Below, in pieces: positions 25,359-35,109 of a stretch of DNA of 64,000 nucleotides (position 1 is the first letter of the stretch; the number at the start of each line of letters is the position of its first letter). This stretch comes from Nocardiopsis terrae. GTDB taxonomy: Bacteria > Actinomycetota > Actinomycetes > Streptosporangiales > Streptosporangiaceae. The translations under genes and the position numbers were made by a program. The notes beneath the pieces were generated by a model. It was not told the DNA's origin and did not search any database. It saw only the letters and a list, made by a program, of their open reading frames with translations. The stretch spans positions 449,415 to 513,414 of the forward strand of contig NZ_BMXJ01000005.1 in assembly GCF_014651695.1 (NCBI RefSeq), written 5' to 3'.

Positions 25359-27697
25359 GAGCACTGATGCCCCTGGCCGCCCTGGTCTCGATGCTGGCCG
25401 CGCTGCCCCTGCTGGGCGGGCTGGTGCGAGGCGGGGACTGGTGGGTTCCGGCCGCCCTTCTCATGGCCGCCACGACCGCCGTGTCCGCCCTGTACCGGCT
25501 GAGCGGCCGCAACTCCCTGCCGGTGCCCTTCCTCCAGGTGTTCGCGGCGGCCCTGCTGTTCACCCCGCTGTTCGCACCGGGGACGGGCTTCCTCGGCGTC
25601 GTGCCCACCCCGGCCACCTTCGGGCACGCCTGGGCCCTGTTCGAGCAGGGCGTGCACAACATCAACGTCAGCGCCGCACCGGTCGTGCCCTCCGAGGGCC
25701 TGCGGATGATCATCGCCCTGACCTTCCTGGTGTTCGCGGTGACCTCGGACTTCCTGGCCGTGACAGCGCGCTGCCCGGGGATGGTCGGCGGTCTGCTGCT
25801 GGCGCTGCTCGTGGTTCCGCTCACCGTGGACGACGCGGGCCTGACCTGGGTGCAGGCCGGGGCGTGCGCCGCCGGTTTCCTCGCCCTGCTCGCCACGGAC
25901 ATGTGGGTCCGGAGCCGCTCGTGGGGGGTGATGGTCCCGGACGGGCCCGATCCCGTGAGCCGATTCAACGCGCGGGCCGTCAGGCTGGCCACCGTGGGCG
26001 CTGCCGCGTCCACAGCGATCGTTCTGGCCCTGGTCCTGCCCCTGGCGGTGCCCTCCCTGAGGACCGACGCCTTCTACACGATGGCCGACGACACCCAGTT
26101 CGGGTCGGGCGACAACGTGACCACCACGCACCCGCTGGTCTCGCTCCGCCGCGACCTGGCCTCCTCCTCCGACCGGACCGTGCTGACCTACCGTTCGGAC
26201 TCCGACTCCCCCGAGTACCTGCGCACCTACGTCCTGGACGCGTTCGACGGCGAGAACTGGACGATGTCCCCGGTCTACGCCGGCCGTGACTCCGGCCTCG
26301 ACGACGTCCTCCCCCTCCCCGAGGGCTGGGAGCAGGACACCGGAACCCCGGTCACCACCCAGGTGTCCCTGGAGTCCGACGCCCCCCGGATGGAGTTCCT
26401 GCCCCTGCCCTATCCCACACGCTCGGTCGAGGTGTCCGGTGACTGGTACGTGGACTCCGACACCCTGATGGTCTTCACCACCGACACACCCCCGACGGGG
26501 TTCAGCTTCACCGCCGAGTCCGCCCGGACCGAGCCCGACGCCGAGGCCCTGGCGGGGGCCGGAGTACCCCGCTCCCTTTCCCGCGACTACCTGGACCTCC
26601 CCCGGGACCTGGACGAGAGCGTCCGGGAACTCACCGACTCCCTGACCGAGAACGCCGACTCCGCCTACCAGCGCGCCACCGCTCTCCAGGACTTCTTCAC
26701 CGGCGGTTCCTTCACCTACGACCTGAGCCCGCCCTCGGTCCCCGGCGGCGCCGACCCCCTGGTCCACTTCCTGATGGAGGACCGGATCGGCTACTGCGAG
26801 CAGTTCGCCGGAGCGATGGCGATCATGGCCCGCCAGGCCGACATCCCGGCCCGGGTCGCGGTGGGCTACACCGCGGGTGAGCAGATGGGCGACGGCCGCT
26901 GGGCCGTGTCCGTCGGTGACGCGCACGCCTGGCCCGAGCTGTACTTCGAGGGAACGGGCTGGGTGCGTTTCGAACCCACCCCCTCCTCCTCCCGCGGGCA
27001 GGGTTCGGCCTCGGTCCCCGAGTACACCTCCGGAGCCGACGTCGAACCCGCACCGATCCCCGACACCGAGCCCTCGGAACGCGACGCGCCCGAGCCGAGC
27101 GAGACGGACGAGGAGGAGCCCCGGCCCGCCCCCGAGGAGAGCGGCTCCGCCGAGGAGGAACCCACCGAGGCGGCCGGCGACACGGCGGGCGGCGCCGGAA
27201 ACACCACCGGAATGCCGTGGCAGCCGGTGGTCGGGGGCCTACTCGGCGGCCTGCTGTTGTTGGCCGCCCCGGCCCTGGCCCGGGGTCTGGTTCGCTGGTC
27301 GCGCAGGTCCGCGCTGGCCTCGCCCGGAGCCCCTGGCGCGCACACGGCGTGGCGGGAGCTGCGCGACACCTGCATCGACCTGGGTGTGGACTGGTCGCTC
27401 ACGGAAAGCCCGCGGGCGACCGCCCTGCGCCTGAGCAACCTGGGGCGGGACGGGACCCCGCTCCCGGCCGACGTCCGGGCCGCCCTGTGGCGCCTGGCCC
27501 TGGCGGAGGAGGCGGCTCGGTACGCTCCCGACCCCGCGGGCGGTGGTCGACTGGCCGAGGACCTGGGTACGGCCAGGTCCGGGCTGGCCGCCGCCGCGGC
27601 CGGAGGCGACCGGTGGCGCGCCGTCCTCCTCCCCCGTTCCCTGGCACCGTGGCGCCGCCCCCGGATCGAGGCCGCGGCCGCTCCCGCCGTCCCCTGA
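25355..27697 (+). CDS. Transglutaminase-like membrane protein (DUF3488 / TgpA type)
   Basis: A 780-residue membrane protein with a transglutaminase-like cysteine protease fold. Several transmembrane helices (about 1-220) are followed by an extracytoplasmic domain with catalytic Cys481 (RIGYCEQFAGAMA) and His524 (GDAHAWPELYF). The third position is Glu540 (RFEPT), where the fold often has Asp. A Glu/Pro-rich linker (about 555-620), one more helix (WQPVVGGLLGGLLLLAAPAL) and a cytoplasmic DUF4129-like tail end it. TTG 25355 overlaps the DUF58 stop (TTGA) and has GGGAGGGG five bases upstream; ATG 25367 is the alternative. The substrate is unknown; cell-envelope processing is likely. Confidence 0.9.
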   Translation: MRALMPLAALVSMLAALPLLGGLVRGGDWWVPAALLMAATTAVSALYRLSGRNSLPVPFLQVFAAALLFTPLFAPGTGFLGVVPTPATFGHAWALFEQGVHNINVSAAPVVPSEGLRMIIALTFLVFAVTSDFLAVTARCPGMVGGLLLALLVVPLTVDDAGLTWVQAGACAAGFLALLATDMWVRSRSWGVMVPDGPDPVSRFNARAVRLATVGAAASTAIVLALVLPLAVPSLRTDAFYTMADDTQFGSGDNVTTTHPLVSLRRDLASSSDRTVLTYRSDSDSPEYLRTYVLDAFDGENWTMSPVYAGRDSGLDDVLPLPEGWEQDTGTPVTTQVSLESDAPRMEFLPLPYPTRSVEVSGDWYVDSDTLMVFTTDTPPTGFSFTAESARTEPDAEALAGAGVPRSLSRDYLDLPRDLDESVRELTDSLTENADSAYQRATALQDFFTGGSFTYDLSPPSVPGGADPLVHFLMEDRIGYCEQFAGAMAIMARQADIPARVAVGYTAGEQMGDGRWAVSVGDAHAWPELYFEGTGWVRFEPTPSSSRGQGSASVPEYTSGADVEPAPIPDTEPSERDAPEPSETDEEEPRPAPEESGSAEEEPTEAAGDTAGGAGNTTGMPWQPVVGGLLGGLLLLAAPALARGLVRWSRRSALASPGAPGAHTAWRELRDTCIDLGVDWSLTESPRATALRLSNLGRDGTPLPADVRAALWRLALAEEAARYAPDPAGGGRLAEDLGTARSGLAAAAAGGDRWRAVLLPRSLAPWRRPRIEAAAAPAVP

Positions 27698-27910
27698 CCG
27701 GGCCCCGGCCTGCCCGGCCGGGGCCCGGTCGGCCGGTGGTACTGCCAGCGGTGCGTTCGCGGGCCGCTCAGCTGAGCTCCGGCCGGTGGCCGCCCGGAGC
27801 CGGTGGAGCACACGGGCCCGGAGGGCACCGGAAACGGAGCCCGGTCAGGCCCGGGGCGCGAGACGTGCGGGTACGCGGAAGAGGGCCCGGGAGAAGTTGA
27901 CGCGAAAGAA

Positions 27911-27951
27911 CGGTGGGGCCCGCACACGGCAATCGTGTGCGGGCCCCACCG
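27911..27951. terminator. Strong bidirectional terminator
   Basis: Two perfect 18-bp arms beginning CGGTGGGGCCCGCACACG enclose a five-base loop. It lies between the convergent transglutaminase and DUF3040 genes and can end both transcripts. The remaining 323-bp gap (27698-28020) holds nothing else I can identify. Confidence 0.8.
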
Positions 27952-28020
27952 TCACGGAACACACGAGTGTTCACGGTACCCGTCTGGCTACAGGGGCCGG
28001 GGCCCGACAGGGGCGAGCTC

Positions 28021-28446
28021 CTACTCCTCGCCCTCCTGGCGGCGACGCCACCGCTCCTCGAAGCGGTTCATCATGCCCGGGCGCTTGCCGCCCCTGCGCT
28101 TGTGTCTGGGCTCGGCCTCGGCCTCGGCCAGCATCGCCTCCGCACCGCCGCCTGCGGACTTGCGCCAGGCGTTGGCGCCCAGCAGGAAGGAGGCCAGCAT
28201 GAAGATGAACCCGAGGACACTGATGGTGACCGGAATCGCCAGCGACGAGTCCGGGTTGCTCAACAGCAGGCCCAGGAGCAGCAGTCCCATGCCGAGTACG
28301 AAGCCGATTCCGGCCTTGATGATCCAGCGCTTGTAATGGACTCCCGGGTTCGTCTGCCGAACAGTGTTCGCGAACTTCGGGTCCTCGGCATACAGCGCCT
28401 GCTCGATCTGGTCGAGCATGCGCTGCTCGTGTTCAGAGAGCGGCAC
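28021..28446 (-). CDS. DUF3040 membrane protein
   Basis: A 141-residue protein of the actinobacterial DUF3040 family. The N-terminal signature MPLSEHEQRMLDQIEQALYAEDPKFA is followed by a short basic segment. Two transmembrane helices come next: AGIGFVLGMGLLLLGLLL and IPVTISVLGFIFMLASFLLG. The tail is charged (RHKRRGGKRPGMMNRFEERW). The role of the family is unknown; it is often near dinB and the dcw region in actinobacteria, as here. It stands alone, with dinB 243 bp upstream on the same strand and a terminator downstream. Confidence 0.92.
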   Translation of the reverse strand: MPLSEHEQRMLDQIEQALYAEDPKFANTVRQTNPGVHYKRWIIKAGIGFVLGMGLLLLGLLLSNPDSSLAIPVTISVLGFIFMLASFLLGANAWRKSAGGGAEAMLAEAEAEPRHKRRGGKRPGMMNRFEERWRRRQEGEE

Positions 28447-28689
28447 GGCGCCTCCCTACTGCAGTCCCCGGTTGGGGTGACGGGTACTGATGAACAGTCT
28501 CTTGGTCAGTGGTATGCCCAGAATACGGTGCACTAGCGCCTGGTGGAAAGAAAAGCTGCGTGTGTACCTGACCCACTACGGCCACGATACCCTCGCCCTG
28601 TATCGGAAACACCGGCTTCCATGCCTCTCTTCTTACCCTGACTCCGGTTCTACTCCGACAACGCTCGGAGGCCCCCGGAAGTTGCCGCA

Positions 28690-29976
28690 TCATACGTCGT
28701 TTTCGTCACGCTTGGCCAATACGGCCGACTGTATCGCGCCTGGACCGAAACGTGCCTTCACTCGGTCCATAACCCGTTCAACGTCACGCCAACCGGTGTC
28801 CTCCTCCCCCAGGGCCAACTGCCGGTACGCGTGCTCCACAGGGGCGACCCCCTCCAACCGAACCCCCACCAGGCGCACCGGTGACCCCTTCAACCCCGAC
28901 GCCGCGTAGAGCGCACGCGCCACCGTGCTGATCTCCCGAGCCACGTCGGTGCTCTCGGAGAGGGTCCTCGCCCTGGTGATCGTGGAGAAGTCGGCCCTGC
29001 GCAGTTTCACGCTCACCGTCCGCCCCACCTGTCCGGAGACGCGCAGGCGGTGCGCCACCTTCTCGGACAGACGCAGCAGTTCCCGATCGATCAGACCCGG
29101 GTCGACGACGTCCTCCGCGAAGGTCTCCTCCGCGCCGACGCTCTTGTCCTGGGTCTCCGGCAGGACCGGACTGGGGTCCTCGCCCCGGGCGAGCTCGGCC
29201 AGGCGGGTACCGGCCTTCTCACCGAGCTCCATGCGCAGCAGCTGGGTGTCGGCACGGGCCAGGGCGCCGACCGTGCGCAACCCCAGCCGGGCGAGTGTGC
29301 GTTCGGTCTTGTCGCCGACCCCGGGCAGCGCCCCGACGGGCAGGGGGTCCAGAAAGCCGTGCACCGCGGCTGTGGGAACCAGCAGCAACCCGTCGGGTTT
29401 GCAGTGGGTGGAGCCGAGCTTGGCCACGAACCGGGTGGCGGCGACCCCGACCGAGCAGGTGAGGCGCTGCTCCCGCCGGACCCGTTCACGGATCATCGCC
29501 GCGATGCGCACGGGACCGCCGAGACGGCGGCGGGAACCGGAGACGTCCAGGAACGCCTCGTCCAGCGACAGCGGCTGAACGAGGGGCGTCACCGAGCGCA
29601 GGATGTCCATAACCGCCTCGGAGGCCTGCCGGTAGGCGGCTCCGTCCGGCGGGTAGACCAGGGCGTCCGGGCACAGCCGCGTCGCCTGGGCCATGGGCAT
29701 CGCCGAGTGCACACCGTGGCGGCGGGCGATGTAGTCGGCGGAGGAGACCACGCTGCGCGGGCCGGTGCCGCCCACGATCACGGGGCGGCCGCGCGCCTCG
29801 GGGTGGCGCAGCTGTTCCACGCTCGCGAAGAACGCGTCCATGTCCAGGTGCAGGATGTGGCAGTCCTCATCCGGGCCGGAACCGTCCACCGGAAAGTCCG
29901 CGCCCAACGGCGCGATGCCGTCCGGGGCGACCATGCCGCGCAGGGCGGCACCGCGTTCCAGTTGACGTCGGCTCAT
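28690..29976 (-). CDS. dinB: DNA polymerase IV (Y family)
   Basis: A translesion DNA polymerase of 428 residues. The catalytic acidic residues are Asp45 (HILHLDMDAFFASVE) and Asp139-Glu140 (QPLSLDEAFLDVSG); the nucleotide-contact region is SSADYIARRHGVHSAMPM. The thumb helix-hairpin-helix reads GALPGVGDKTERTLARLGL, and the little-finger domain includes the sequence RTVSVKLRRADFSTITRART. An N-terminal extension of about 38 residues precedes the core; an internal start is possible. There is no beta-clamp motif clear enough to call at the C-terminus. No LexA-type box was found upstream. Confidence 0.93.
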   Translation of the reverse strand: MSRRQLERGAALRGMVAPDGIAPLGADFPVDGSGPDEDCHILHLDMDAFFASVEQLRHPEARGRPVIVGGTGPRSVVSSADYIARRHGVHSAMPMAQATRLCPDALVYPPDGAAYRQASEAVMDILRSVTPLVQPLSLDEAFLDVSGSRRRLGGPVRIAAMIRERVRREQRLTCSVGVAATRFVAKLGSTHCKPDGLLLVPTAAVHGFLDPLPVGALPGVGDKTERTLARLGLRTVGALARADTQLLRMELGEKAGTRLAELARGEDPSPVLPETQDKSVGAEETFAEDVVDPGLIDRELLRLSEKVAHRLRVSGQVGRTVSVKLRRADFSTITRARTLSESTDVAREISTVARALYAASGLKGSPVRLVGVRLEGVAPVEHAYRQLALGEEDTGWRDVERVMDRVKARFGPGAIQSAVLAKRDENDV

Positions 29977-30060
29977 GAGCCCAGGTTATGTCCTGCCCGG
30001 AGCCGCACGCCCTCCGGAACGGGTCCGGGACCGGCCACCCCTGCCCCGGGTCCGCGGGAC

Positions 30061-30858
30061 CTAGGACTTGAACGCGACGGCGTGCAACTGGGTGGCGATG
30101 CCGATCAGCTCGGGATGGTCCGCGGCGGCCTTCTCCAGCTCCACCAGGTGCTGCCCGGCCTGGGCGTCGCCCTCCCAGGCGTGCCCGGGCAGAACGTCGG
30201 CGAACACGCGCACCCCGCGGACGCTCTCCCCGGTCAGACCGGAGTGGTTGATCAGGTCCAGGAGCTGCTGGCGGGTGAGCCGCCGGGGCATGGGGTCGGC
30301 CTCACCCCAGCGCCCGTCGGGGTCCGAGAGCAGGTGCTGTGCCTCGGTGACGTGTCCGGCCAGGGCACGGTGCAGGGCACCGGCGACGGCGTTGGTCACC
30401 AGAAGGCTGACCGCACCGCCGGGGCGCGTGATACCGGCGACGTCAGCCAGCGCGGCAGCGGGCTCGTCAACATACTCGAGCACGTTGTGCACCAGCACGA
30501 GGTCGGCGCTGTCGGCCGGGAACAGCGAGGCCAGGTCCCGGGTCTCCCCTTGGACGCCGCGCACCGCGACACCGCTTTCGGCGGCGCGGCGCTCCAGGGC
30601 GGCCAGGGAGTCCGGGCTGGGCTCGACAACGGTCACGCGGTGACCGAGTTCGGCGAGCGGGACGGCGGCGCCGCCGGTGCCGCCGCCCGCGTCGACGATC
30701 TCCAGGGGCTCGCCGTCGGAGAGGCGGGCCAGTAGCTGCGAGAGCGCGTCCCACACCACGGCGGTCCGAGCGGCGTTGGCCACCCGTGCGGGACCGGTCA
30801 CACCGCTCGTACCGAAACCGCCTGCCGCGGTCGCGGACGTGCCGCTCCTGTCAGTCAC
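30061..30858 (-). CDS. Class I SAM-dependent methyltransferase
   Basis: A 265-residue Rossmann-fold methyltransferase. Motif I is IVDAGGGTGGAAVPLAELG, the acidic end of strand 2 is VTVVEPSPDSLAAL, and motif IV is DLVLVHNVLEYVDEP. The layout resembles SmtA/CmoM-type enzymes that modify tRNA wobble uridine derivatives, but substrate residues cannot be judged. The first 25 residues are Ser/Gly/Thr-rich. It is 73 bp downstream of nusB on the same strand, so it may be the last gene of the aro-efp-nusB transcript. Confidence 0.82.
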   Translation of the reverse strand: MTDRSGTSATAAGGFGTSGVTGPARVANAARTAVVWDALSQLLARLSDGEPLEIVDAGGGTGGAAVPLAELGHRVTVVEPSPDSLAALERRAAESGVAVRGVQGETRDLASLFPADSADLVLVHNVLEYVDEPAAALADVAGITRPGGAVSLLVTNAVAGALHRALAGHVTEAQHLLSDPDGRWGEADPMPRRLTRQQLLDLINHSGLTGESVRGVRVFADVLPGHAWEGDAQAGQHLVELEKAAADHPELIGIATQLHAVAFKS

Positions 30859-30931
30859 CTGCGTTCCCTCAATCAGCTAGTGCCCGGCCCCGAAGGGGGC
30901 TGGGTCCGCACGCCCCGGCCTCGGCGAGGCC

Positions 30932-31345
30932 TCAGAGCGAGAGCGTCGACTTGTTCTCCATCAGCCTAGACAGAAGTCCGCTGATGAAGTTGGGCGACTC
31001 GTCGGTGGAGAGCTCCTTGGCCACGCCGACGGCCTCGGCGATCGCCACACCGTCGGGGATGTCCTCGGCCCACAGTAGTTCGTAGGCGCCCATTCGGAGG
31101 ATGTTGCGGTCGACGACCGGCATCCGCTCCAGGGTCCATCCGATGGCGTAGCTGTCCAGGAGCTCGTCGATCCGCTCACGCCGTTCGTCGACGGAGCGGG
31201 CGAGCCGCTCGGTGAACTCGTTGATCGGCGGCTCGGGTTGGGCCCGGCGTCGCTTGATGACGTCCTCCACCGAGGTGCCGCGCACCTCGGCCTCGTAGAG
31301 GACCTCCACCGCGCGCCGACGGGCCTTACGCCGTGCACCACTCAT
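30932..31345 (-). CDS. nusB: NusB, transcription antitermination factor
   Basis: NusB binds boxA RNA with NusE (ribosomal protein S10) and supports rRNA transcription. The 137 residues are all-helical, with the family starting sequence ARRKARRRAVEVLYEAEVRG and the C-terminal signatures ILRMGAYELLWAEDIPDGVAIAEAV and AKELSTDESPNFISGLLSRL (in 30960-31090). The start overlaps the last base of the efp stop codon, so translation is probably coupled to efp. Confidence 0.96.
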   Translation of the reverse strand: MSGARRKARRRAVEVLYEAEVRGTSVEDVIKRRRAQPEPPINEFTERLARSVDERRERIDELLDSYAIGWTLERMPVVDRNILRMGAYELLWAEDIPDGVAIAEAVGVAKELSTDESPNFISGLLSRLMENKSTLSL

Positions 31346-31908
31346 CAGTTGACACGCCCGAGGTAGTCGCCCGTGCGGGTGTCGACCTTGACGCGCTCGC
31401 CGGTGGTGACGAACAGGGGCACCTGGATGGTGGCGCCGGTCTGGAGGGTGGCGGGCTTGGTACCGCCGGTGGAGCGGTCGCCCTGCACGCCCGGGTCGGT
31501 CTGGGTGATCTCCAGCTCGACGGCGGCGGGCATTTCGATGTAGAGCGGGTTGCCCTCGTTGATGGCCACCGTGACCTTGGTGTTCTCCAGGAGGAAGCCC
31601 TTGGCGTCGCCGACCACGGCCTCGGAGACCGGGATCTGGTCGAAGGTCTGGGTGTCCATGAAGACGAAGGAGTCACCGTCGTGGTACAGGTACTCCATGT
31701 CACGGCGGTCGACGCTGGCGAACTCGACCTTGGCACCGGCGTTGAAGGTCTTGTCGACGATCTTGCCCGTGAGGACGTTCTTCAGCTTGGTGCGGACGAA
31801 CGCGCCGCCCTTGCCCGGCTTGACGTGCTGGAACTCAAGGACGTTCCAGAGAACGCCGCCGTCGAGCCGCAGGGTCGTGCCGTTCTTGATGTCGTTCGTC
31901 GAGGCCAC
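31345..31908 (-). CDS. efp: Elongation factor P
   Basis: EF-P enters the ribosomal E site to rescue stalling at polyproline stretches. The 187 residues form the three usual beta-barrel domains. The tip loop reads [12 protein letters not shown], with an unmodified-type lysine as in other actinobacteria, and the C-terminal signature is [25 protein letters not shown] 31908 has GGAGA upstream. The many proline runs in FtsI, the FtsZ linker and DivIVA in this window are likely clients. It is 158 bp downstream of aroB and just upstream of nusB. Confidence 0.97.
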   Translation of the reverse strand: MASTNDIKNGTTLRLDGGVLWNVLEFQHVKPGKGGAFVRTKLKNVLTGKIVDKTFNAGAKVEFASVDRRDMEYLYHDGDSFVFMDTQTFDQIPVSEAVVGDAKGFLLENTKVTVAINEGNPLYIEMPAAVELEITQTDPGVQGDRSTGGTKPATLQTGATIQVPLFVTTGERVKVDTRTGDYLGRVN

Positions 31909-32066
31909 TTCGGTCGTCTCTCCAAGGGGTGTGACACGTCGGAGACCGGACTCGCTGGTCCGGTCGGTGGTCAGTGGGGCGAGGCGCGGTTCCCGGGGCG
32001 GTCGGTTGTGCCGAAAACGGCCCCGGACACTCCTCGCCTCCGGTCAGTCTAGTGGGTCCCGGGGAC

Positions 32067-33149
32067 TCAGGAACCGTTCACGACCGCCTGGTAGGCCTCG
32101 TCCAGCAGCTCAGGTGCGGGCCCGCTGAGGATCGCGGGCGCGGCCAGGCCGTCCAGGACGACGAAGCGCAGGGTGGCTCCGCGGGCCTTCTTGTCCACGG
32201 CCATGGTGGCGCGCAGCTCGGGCCAGGACTCGGCGGCGTAGCTGACGGGCAGACCCACCGAGGTGAGCAACGACCGGTGCCGTTGGACCAGGGCGTTGTC
32301 GATCCGGCCGTCCAGGCGGGCGAGTTCGGCGGCGAAGACCATGCCGATGGAGACCGCGTAGCCGTGCCGGAAGGTGTAGTTCTCGGCCCGTTCGATGGCG
32401 TGCCCGAGGGTGTGGCCGTAGTTGAGGATCTCACGGCGGCCGCTCTCCCGAAGGTCCCCGGAGACCACGTCGGCCTTGACCCGGACGGCTCGTTCGATGA
32501 GTTCGCGTGTGTGCCTGCCCTCGGGGAGGGTGGCGCCCTCGGGGTCGTCCTCGACCAGGTCACAGATGGCGGGGTCGTCGATGAACCCGGCCTTGATGAT
32601 CTCGGCCAGTCCGCCGATGTAGTCGGCTCCGGGCAGGCTCGGCAGGGTGGCGAGGTCGCAGAGCACCCCGGCCGGAGGGTGGAAGGCGCCCACGAGGTTC
32701 TTGCCCTCGGGGGTGTTGATACCGGTCTTGCCGCCGACCGCGGCGTCGACCATGCCCAACAGGGTGGTGGGCACCAGCACCGAACGGACCCCGCGCAGCC
32801 AGGTCGCGGCGACGAACCCGGCCAGGTCGGTGGCGGCCCCTCCGCCCACACCGACCACGGCGTCGCTGCGGGTGAAGTTGGCCCCGCCCAGACGCGACCA
32901 CAGGTCGGCGGCGACGGCGGCGGTCTTGGCGGCCTCGCCGTCGGGTACCGGCATGGGCAGCACCCGGTAGCCGGCCTCCTCCAGAGCGCCGACCACGGGG
33001 CGGGCGATCTCGCCCAGCCCCTCGGGGTGGATGACCGCCACCTGTGCGGCGTCGCCGACCAGGGAGGGCAGTTCGGAGAGGACTCCGCTGCCGACCACCA
33101 CGTCGTAGCGTCCGGTGGGCTCGCCCACACCGATCCGGGTCGCGGTCAC
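32067..33149 (-). CDS. aroB: AroB, 3-dehydroquinate synthase
   Basis: AroB converts DAHP to 3-dehydroquinate, the second step of the shikimate pathway, using NAD and a divalent metal. The 360 residues carry the nucleotide-binding region VVGVGGGAATDLAGFVAATW, followed by RGVRSVLVPTTLLGMVDAAVGGKTGIN (in 32720-32800). Metal ligands are in ILNYGHTLGHAIE, with a further His in YTFRHGYAVSIGM. The start overlaps the aroK stop by four bases (GTGA). It follows aroC and aroK, so the three enzymes are made together. Confidence 0.97.
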   Translation of the reverse strand: MTATRIGVGEPTGRYDVVVGSGVLSELPSLVGDAAQVAVIHPEGLGEIARPVVGALEEAGYRVLPMPVPDGEAAKTAAVAADLWSRLGGANFTRSDAVVGVGGGAATDLAGFVAATWLRGVRSVLVPTTLLGMVDAAVGGKTGINTPEGKNLVGAFHPPAGVLCDLATLPSLPGADYIGGLAEIIKAGFIDDPAICDLVEDDPEGATLPEGRHTRELIERAVRVKADVVSGDLRESGRREILNYGHTLGHAIERAENYTFRHGYAVSIGMVFAAELARLDGRIDNALVQRHRSLLTSVGLPVSYAAESWPELRATMAVDKKARGATLRFVVLDGLAAPAILSGPAPELLDEAYQAVVNGS

Positions 33150-33682
33150 TTCTCGGCCTTTCCAGTGGCCTGGGGCCCCTCGGGGAGGGAGGACACGATG
33201 CTGTCGACGATCTCCTCGGGGTGGTACTCCGTCGTGGGCACGGTCACCGTGGCGAGGCCCTCGTAGACGGGCAGCCGCTCGTTGAGGAGCTTGCGCAGCT
33301 GGGTGCGCGGGTTCCCGGACAGCAGGGGGCGGGCCACGTCCATCCCGACGCGCTTGGCCGCCTCACCGAACTCCACCTGGAGGTAGACCACGTGGTGGTC
33401 GGCGAGGTCCCTGCGGGTGTCCTCGTTCAGGACCGCGCCGCCGCCGACCGCGATGACGCCCTCCCAGGCGTGCAGTCCCTCGGCGACCACCTCGCGTTCC
33501 AGGGCCCGGAAGTGTTCCTCGCCGTCCTGGATGAAGATGTCGCTGATGGGCTTGCCCGCCCGTTTCTCGATCTCGGTGTCGGTGCACAACAGGTCCGCGC
33601 CGAGGCGGCGGGCCAGTGCCTCACCGACGGTGGACTTGCCCGAACCGGGCGAACCGATGAGCACCGCGATCGCTCTTGCCAC
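33146..33682 (-). CDS. aroK: AroK, shikimate kinase
   Basis: AroK phosphorylates shikimate with ATP. From GTG 33682 it has 178 residues, the usual length; AGAGGTAG lies upstream. The P-loop is LIGSPGSGKSTVGEAL (about 8-23), the shikimate-binding Asp is in LLCTDTEIEKRAG, the Arg in FRALEREVV and the GGG loop in VIAVGGGAVLNEDTR. The LID Arg lies in DVARPLLSGNPR. The longer frame to 33775 adds a non-homologous sequence. It overlaps aroB by four bases and is 195 bp after aroC. Confidence 0.96.
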   Translation of the reverse strand: MARAIAVLIGSPGSGKSTVGEALARRLGADLLCTDTEIEKRAGKPISDIFIQDGEEHFRALEREVVAEGLHAWEGVIAVGGGAVLNEDTRRDLADHHVVYLQVEFGEAAKRVGMDVARPLLSGNPRTQLRKLLNERLPVYEGLATVTVPTTEYHPEEIVDSIVSSLPEGPQATGKAEK

Positions 33683-33844
33683 GCTCTGCCTACCTCTGGG
33701 GGTGCCGCTCCCCACGGGGGCGGGGAGGAAATCTCTACCGTGTGCCCCCCTGTCTAGCAGAAACCCCGTCTCCACCGGCCCGGAGTCGGCCGGGTACCGG
33801 CGGACGGCGGCGGAGCGAGGCCCCCGGGGGCCGGGGAGAAGGGC

Positions 33845-33870
33845 GGCCCGCCCCCCGGAGAGGACGGGCC
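33845..33870 (-). terminator. Stem-loop just after aroC
   Basis: GGCCCG and CGGGCC form a stem starting eight bases after the aroC stop. It could cause partial termination between aroC and aroK. No T tract is present. Confidence 0.3.
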
Positions 33871-33877
33871 GGTCGTT

Positions 33878-35059
33878 CTAGCGGATCTCCAGCGAGTCCA
33901 GGTAGCCCCGGAGGTTGCGGGCGGTCTCGGAGAGCGAGTCGCCGCCGAACTTCTCGATGGCGGCCTCGGCGATGACCAGGGCGACCATGGCCTCGGCGAC
34001 CACACCGGCGGCGGGGACGGCGGTGACGTCGCTGCGCTGGTGGTTGGCCTTGGTGGGTTCACCGGTCCCGATGTCGACGGTGTCCAGTGCCTTGGGCACG
34101 GTGGCGATGGGCTTCATCGCGGCACGCACGCGCAGCGGGTCGCCGGTGGACATGCCGCCCTCGACACCGCCCGCGCGGTTGGTGCGGCGGCGCACGCCGT
34201 CGGGGCCCGGTTCGATCTCGTCGTGGGCCTCGGAGCCGCGGCGGGCCGCGGTGCGGAAGCCGTCACCGACCTCCACGCCCTTGATGGCCTGGATGCCCAT
34301 GAGGGCCCCGGCCAGACGGGAGTCCAGACGGCGGTCCCAGTGGACGTGGCTGCCCAGTCCGGGCGGCAGGTTGTAGGCGAGCACCTCGACGACGCCGCCC
34401 AGGGTGTCCCCGGACTTCCTGGTGTCGTCGACCTCCTCGACCATGCGGGCGCTGGTCTGGGCGTCGAAGCAGCGCAGCGGGTCCTCGTCGATCGCGGCGA
34501 GGTCCTGCGGCTGCGGCTCGGGAGCGTTCTCCGGAACCGCGACGGGCCCCATGGAGACCACGTGGCTGAGGATCTCGACGCCGAGCGCCTGGCGGCAGAA
34601 CTGCCGGGCGACCTCGCCGACCGCGACCCGGGCCGCGGTCTCGCGGGCGCTGGCGCGCTCCAGGATCGGCCGGGACTCGGTGTGCCCGTACTTCTGCATG
34701 CCGACGAGGTCGGCGTGACCGGGGCGGGGCCGGGTGAGCGGCGCGTTGCGCGCCACGCCGTCCAGTTCCTCGGCGGGAACCGGGTCCGGCGACATCACCT
34801 TCTCCCATTTGGGCCACTCGGTGTTTCCGACCTCGATCGCGACCGGCCCACCCTGGGTGATGCCGTGCCGGATGCCTCCGATGACGGAGACCTGGTCCTT
34901 CTCGAACTTCATCCGGGCGCCCCGACCGTACCCGGCGCGGCGGCGGAGCAGTGCGGCGGCGATGTCGTCAGAGGTGACGGACACACCGGCCGGAAGGCCC
35001 TCCAGAATCGCGACGAGTGCAGGTCCGTGGGACTCCCCCGCGGTCAGCCAACGCAACAT
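33878..35059 (-). CDS. aroC: AroC, chorismate synthase
   Basis: AroC makes chorismate from EPSP, using reduced flavin without net oxidation. From ATG 35059 it has 393 residues. The family signatures are present: [21 protein letters not shown] at the N-terminus (first 20 shown across 34990-35050), [30 protein letters not shown], and [15 protein letters not shown]. Near the end come [17 protein letters not shown] and [14 protein letters not shown] lies ten bases upstream; a GTG two codons earlier is possible. The very long frame to 35623 crosses the prepilin peptidase gene and is rejected. It is the first aro gene, 50 bp after the peptidase gene. Confidence 0.97.
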   Translation of the reverse strand: MLRWLTAGESHGPALVAILEGLPAGVSVTSDDIAAALLRRRAGYGRGARMKFEKDQVSVIGGIRHGITQGGPVAIEVGNTEWPKWEKVMSPDPVPAEELDGVARNAPLTRPRPGHADLVGMQKYGHTESRPILERASARETAARVAVGEVARQFCRQALGVEILSHVVSMGPVAVPENAPEPQPQDLAAIDEDPLRCFDAQTSARMVEEVDDTRKSGDTLGGVVEVLAYNLPPGLGSHVHWDRRLDSRLAGALMGIQAIKGVEVGDGFRTAARRGSEAHDEIEPGPDGVRRRTNRAGGVEGGMSTGDPLRVRAAMKPIATVPKALDTVDIGTGEPTKANHQRSDVTAVPAAGVVAEAMVALVIAEAAIEKFGGDSLSETARNLRGYLDSLEIR

Positions 35060-35109
35060 GTGCACGATACTCCCACGGATCGCCCCCGGGGTCGCCACCG
35101 GGATCACGG

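Noticed and set aside
24497..26926. An 809-residue minus-strand frame opposite the DUF58 and transglutaminase genes
   Set aside because: The opposite strand encodes proteins with intact catalytic motifs; this frame has none and begins without a ribosome-binding site.
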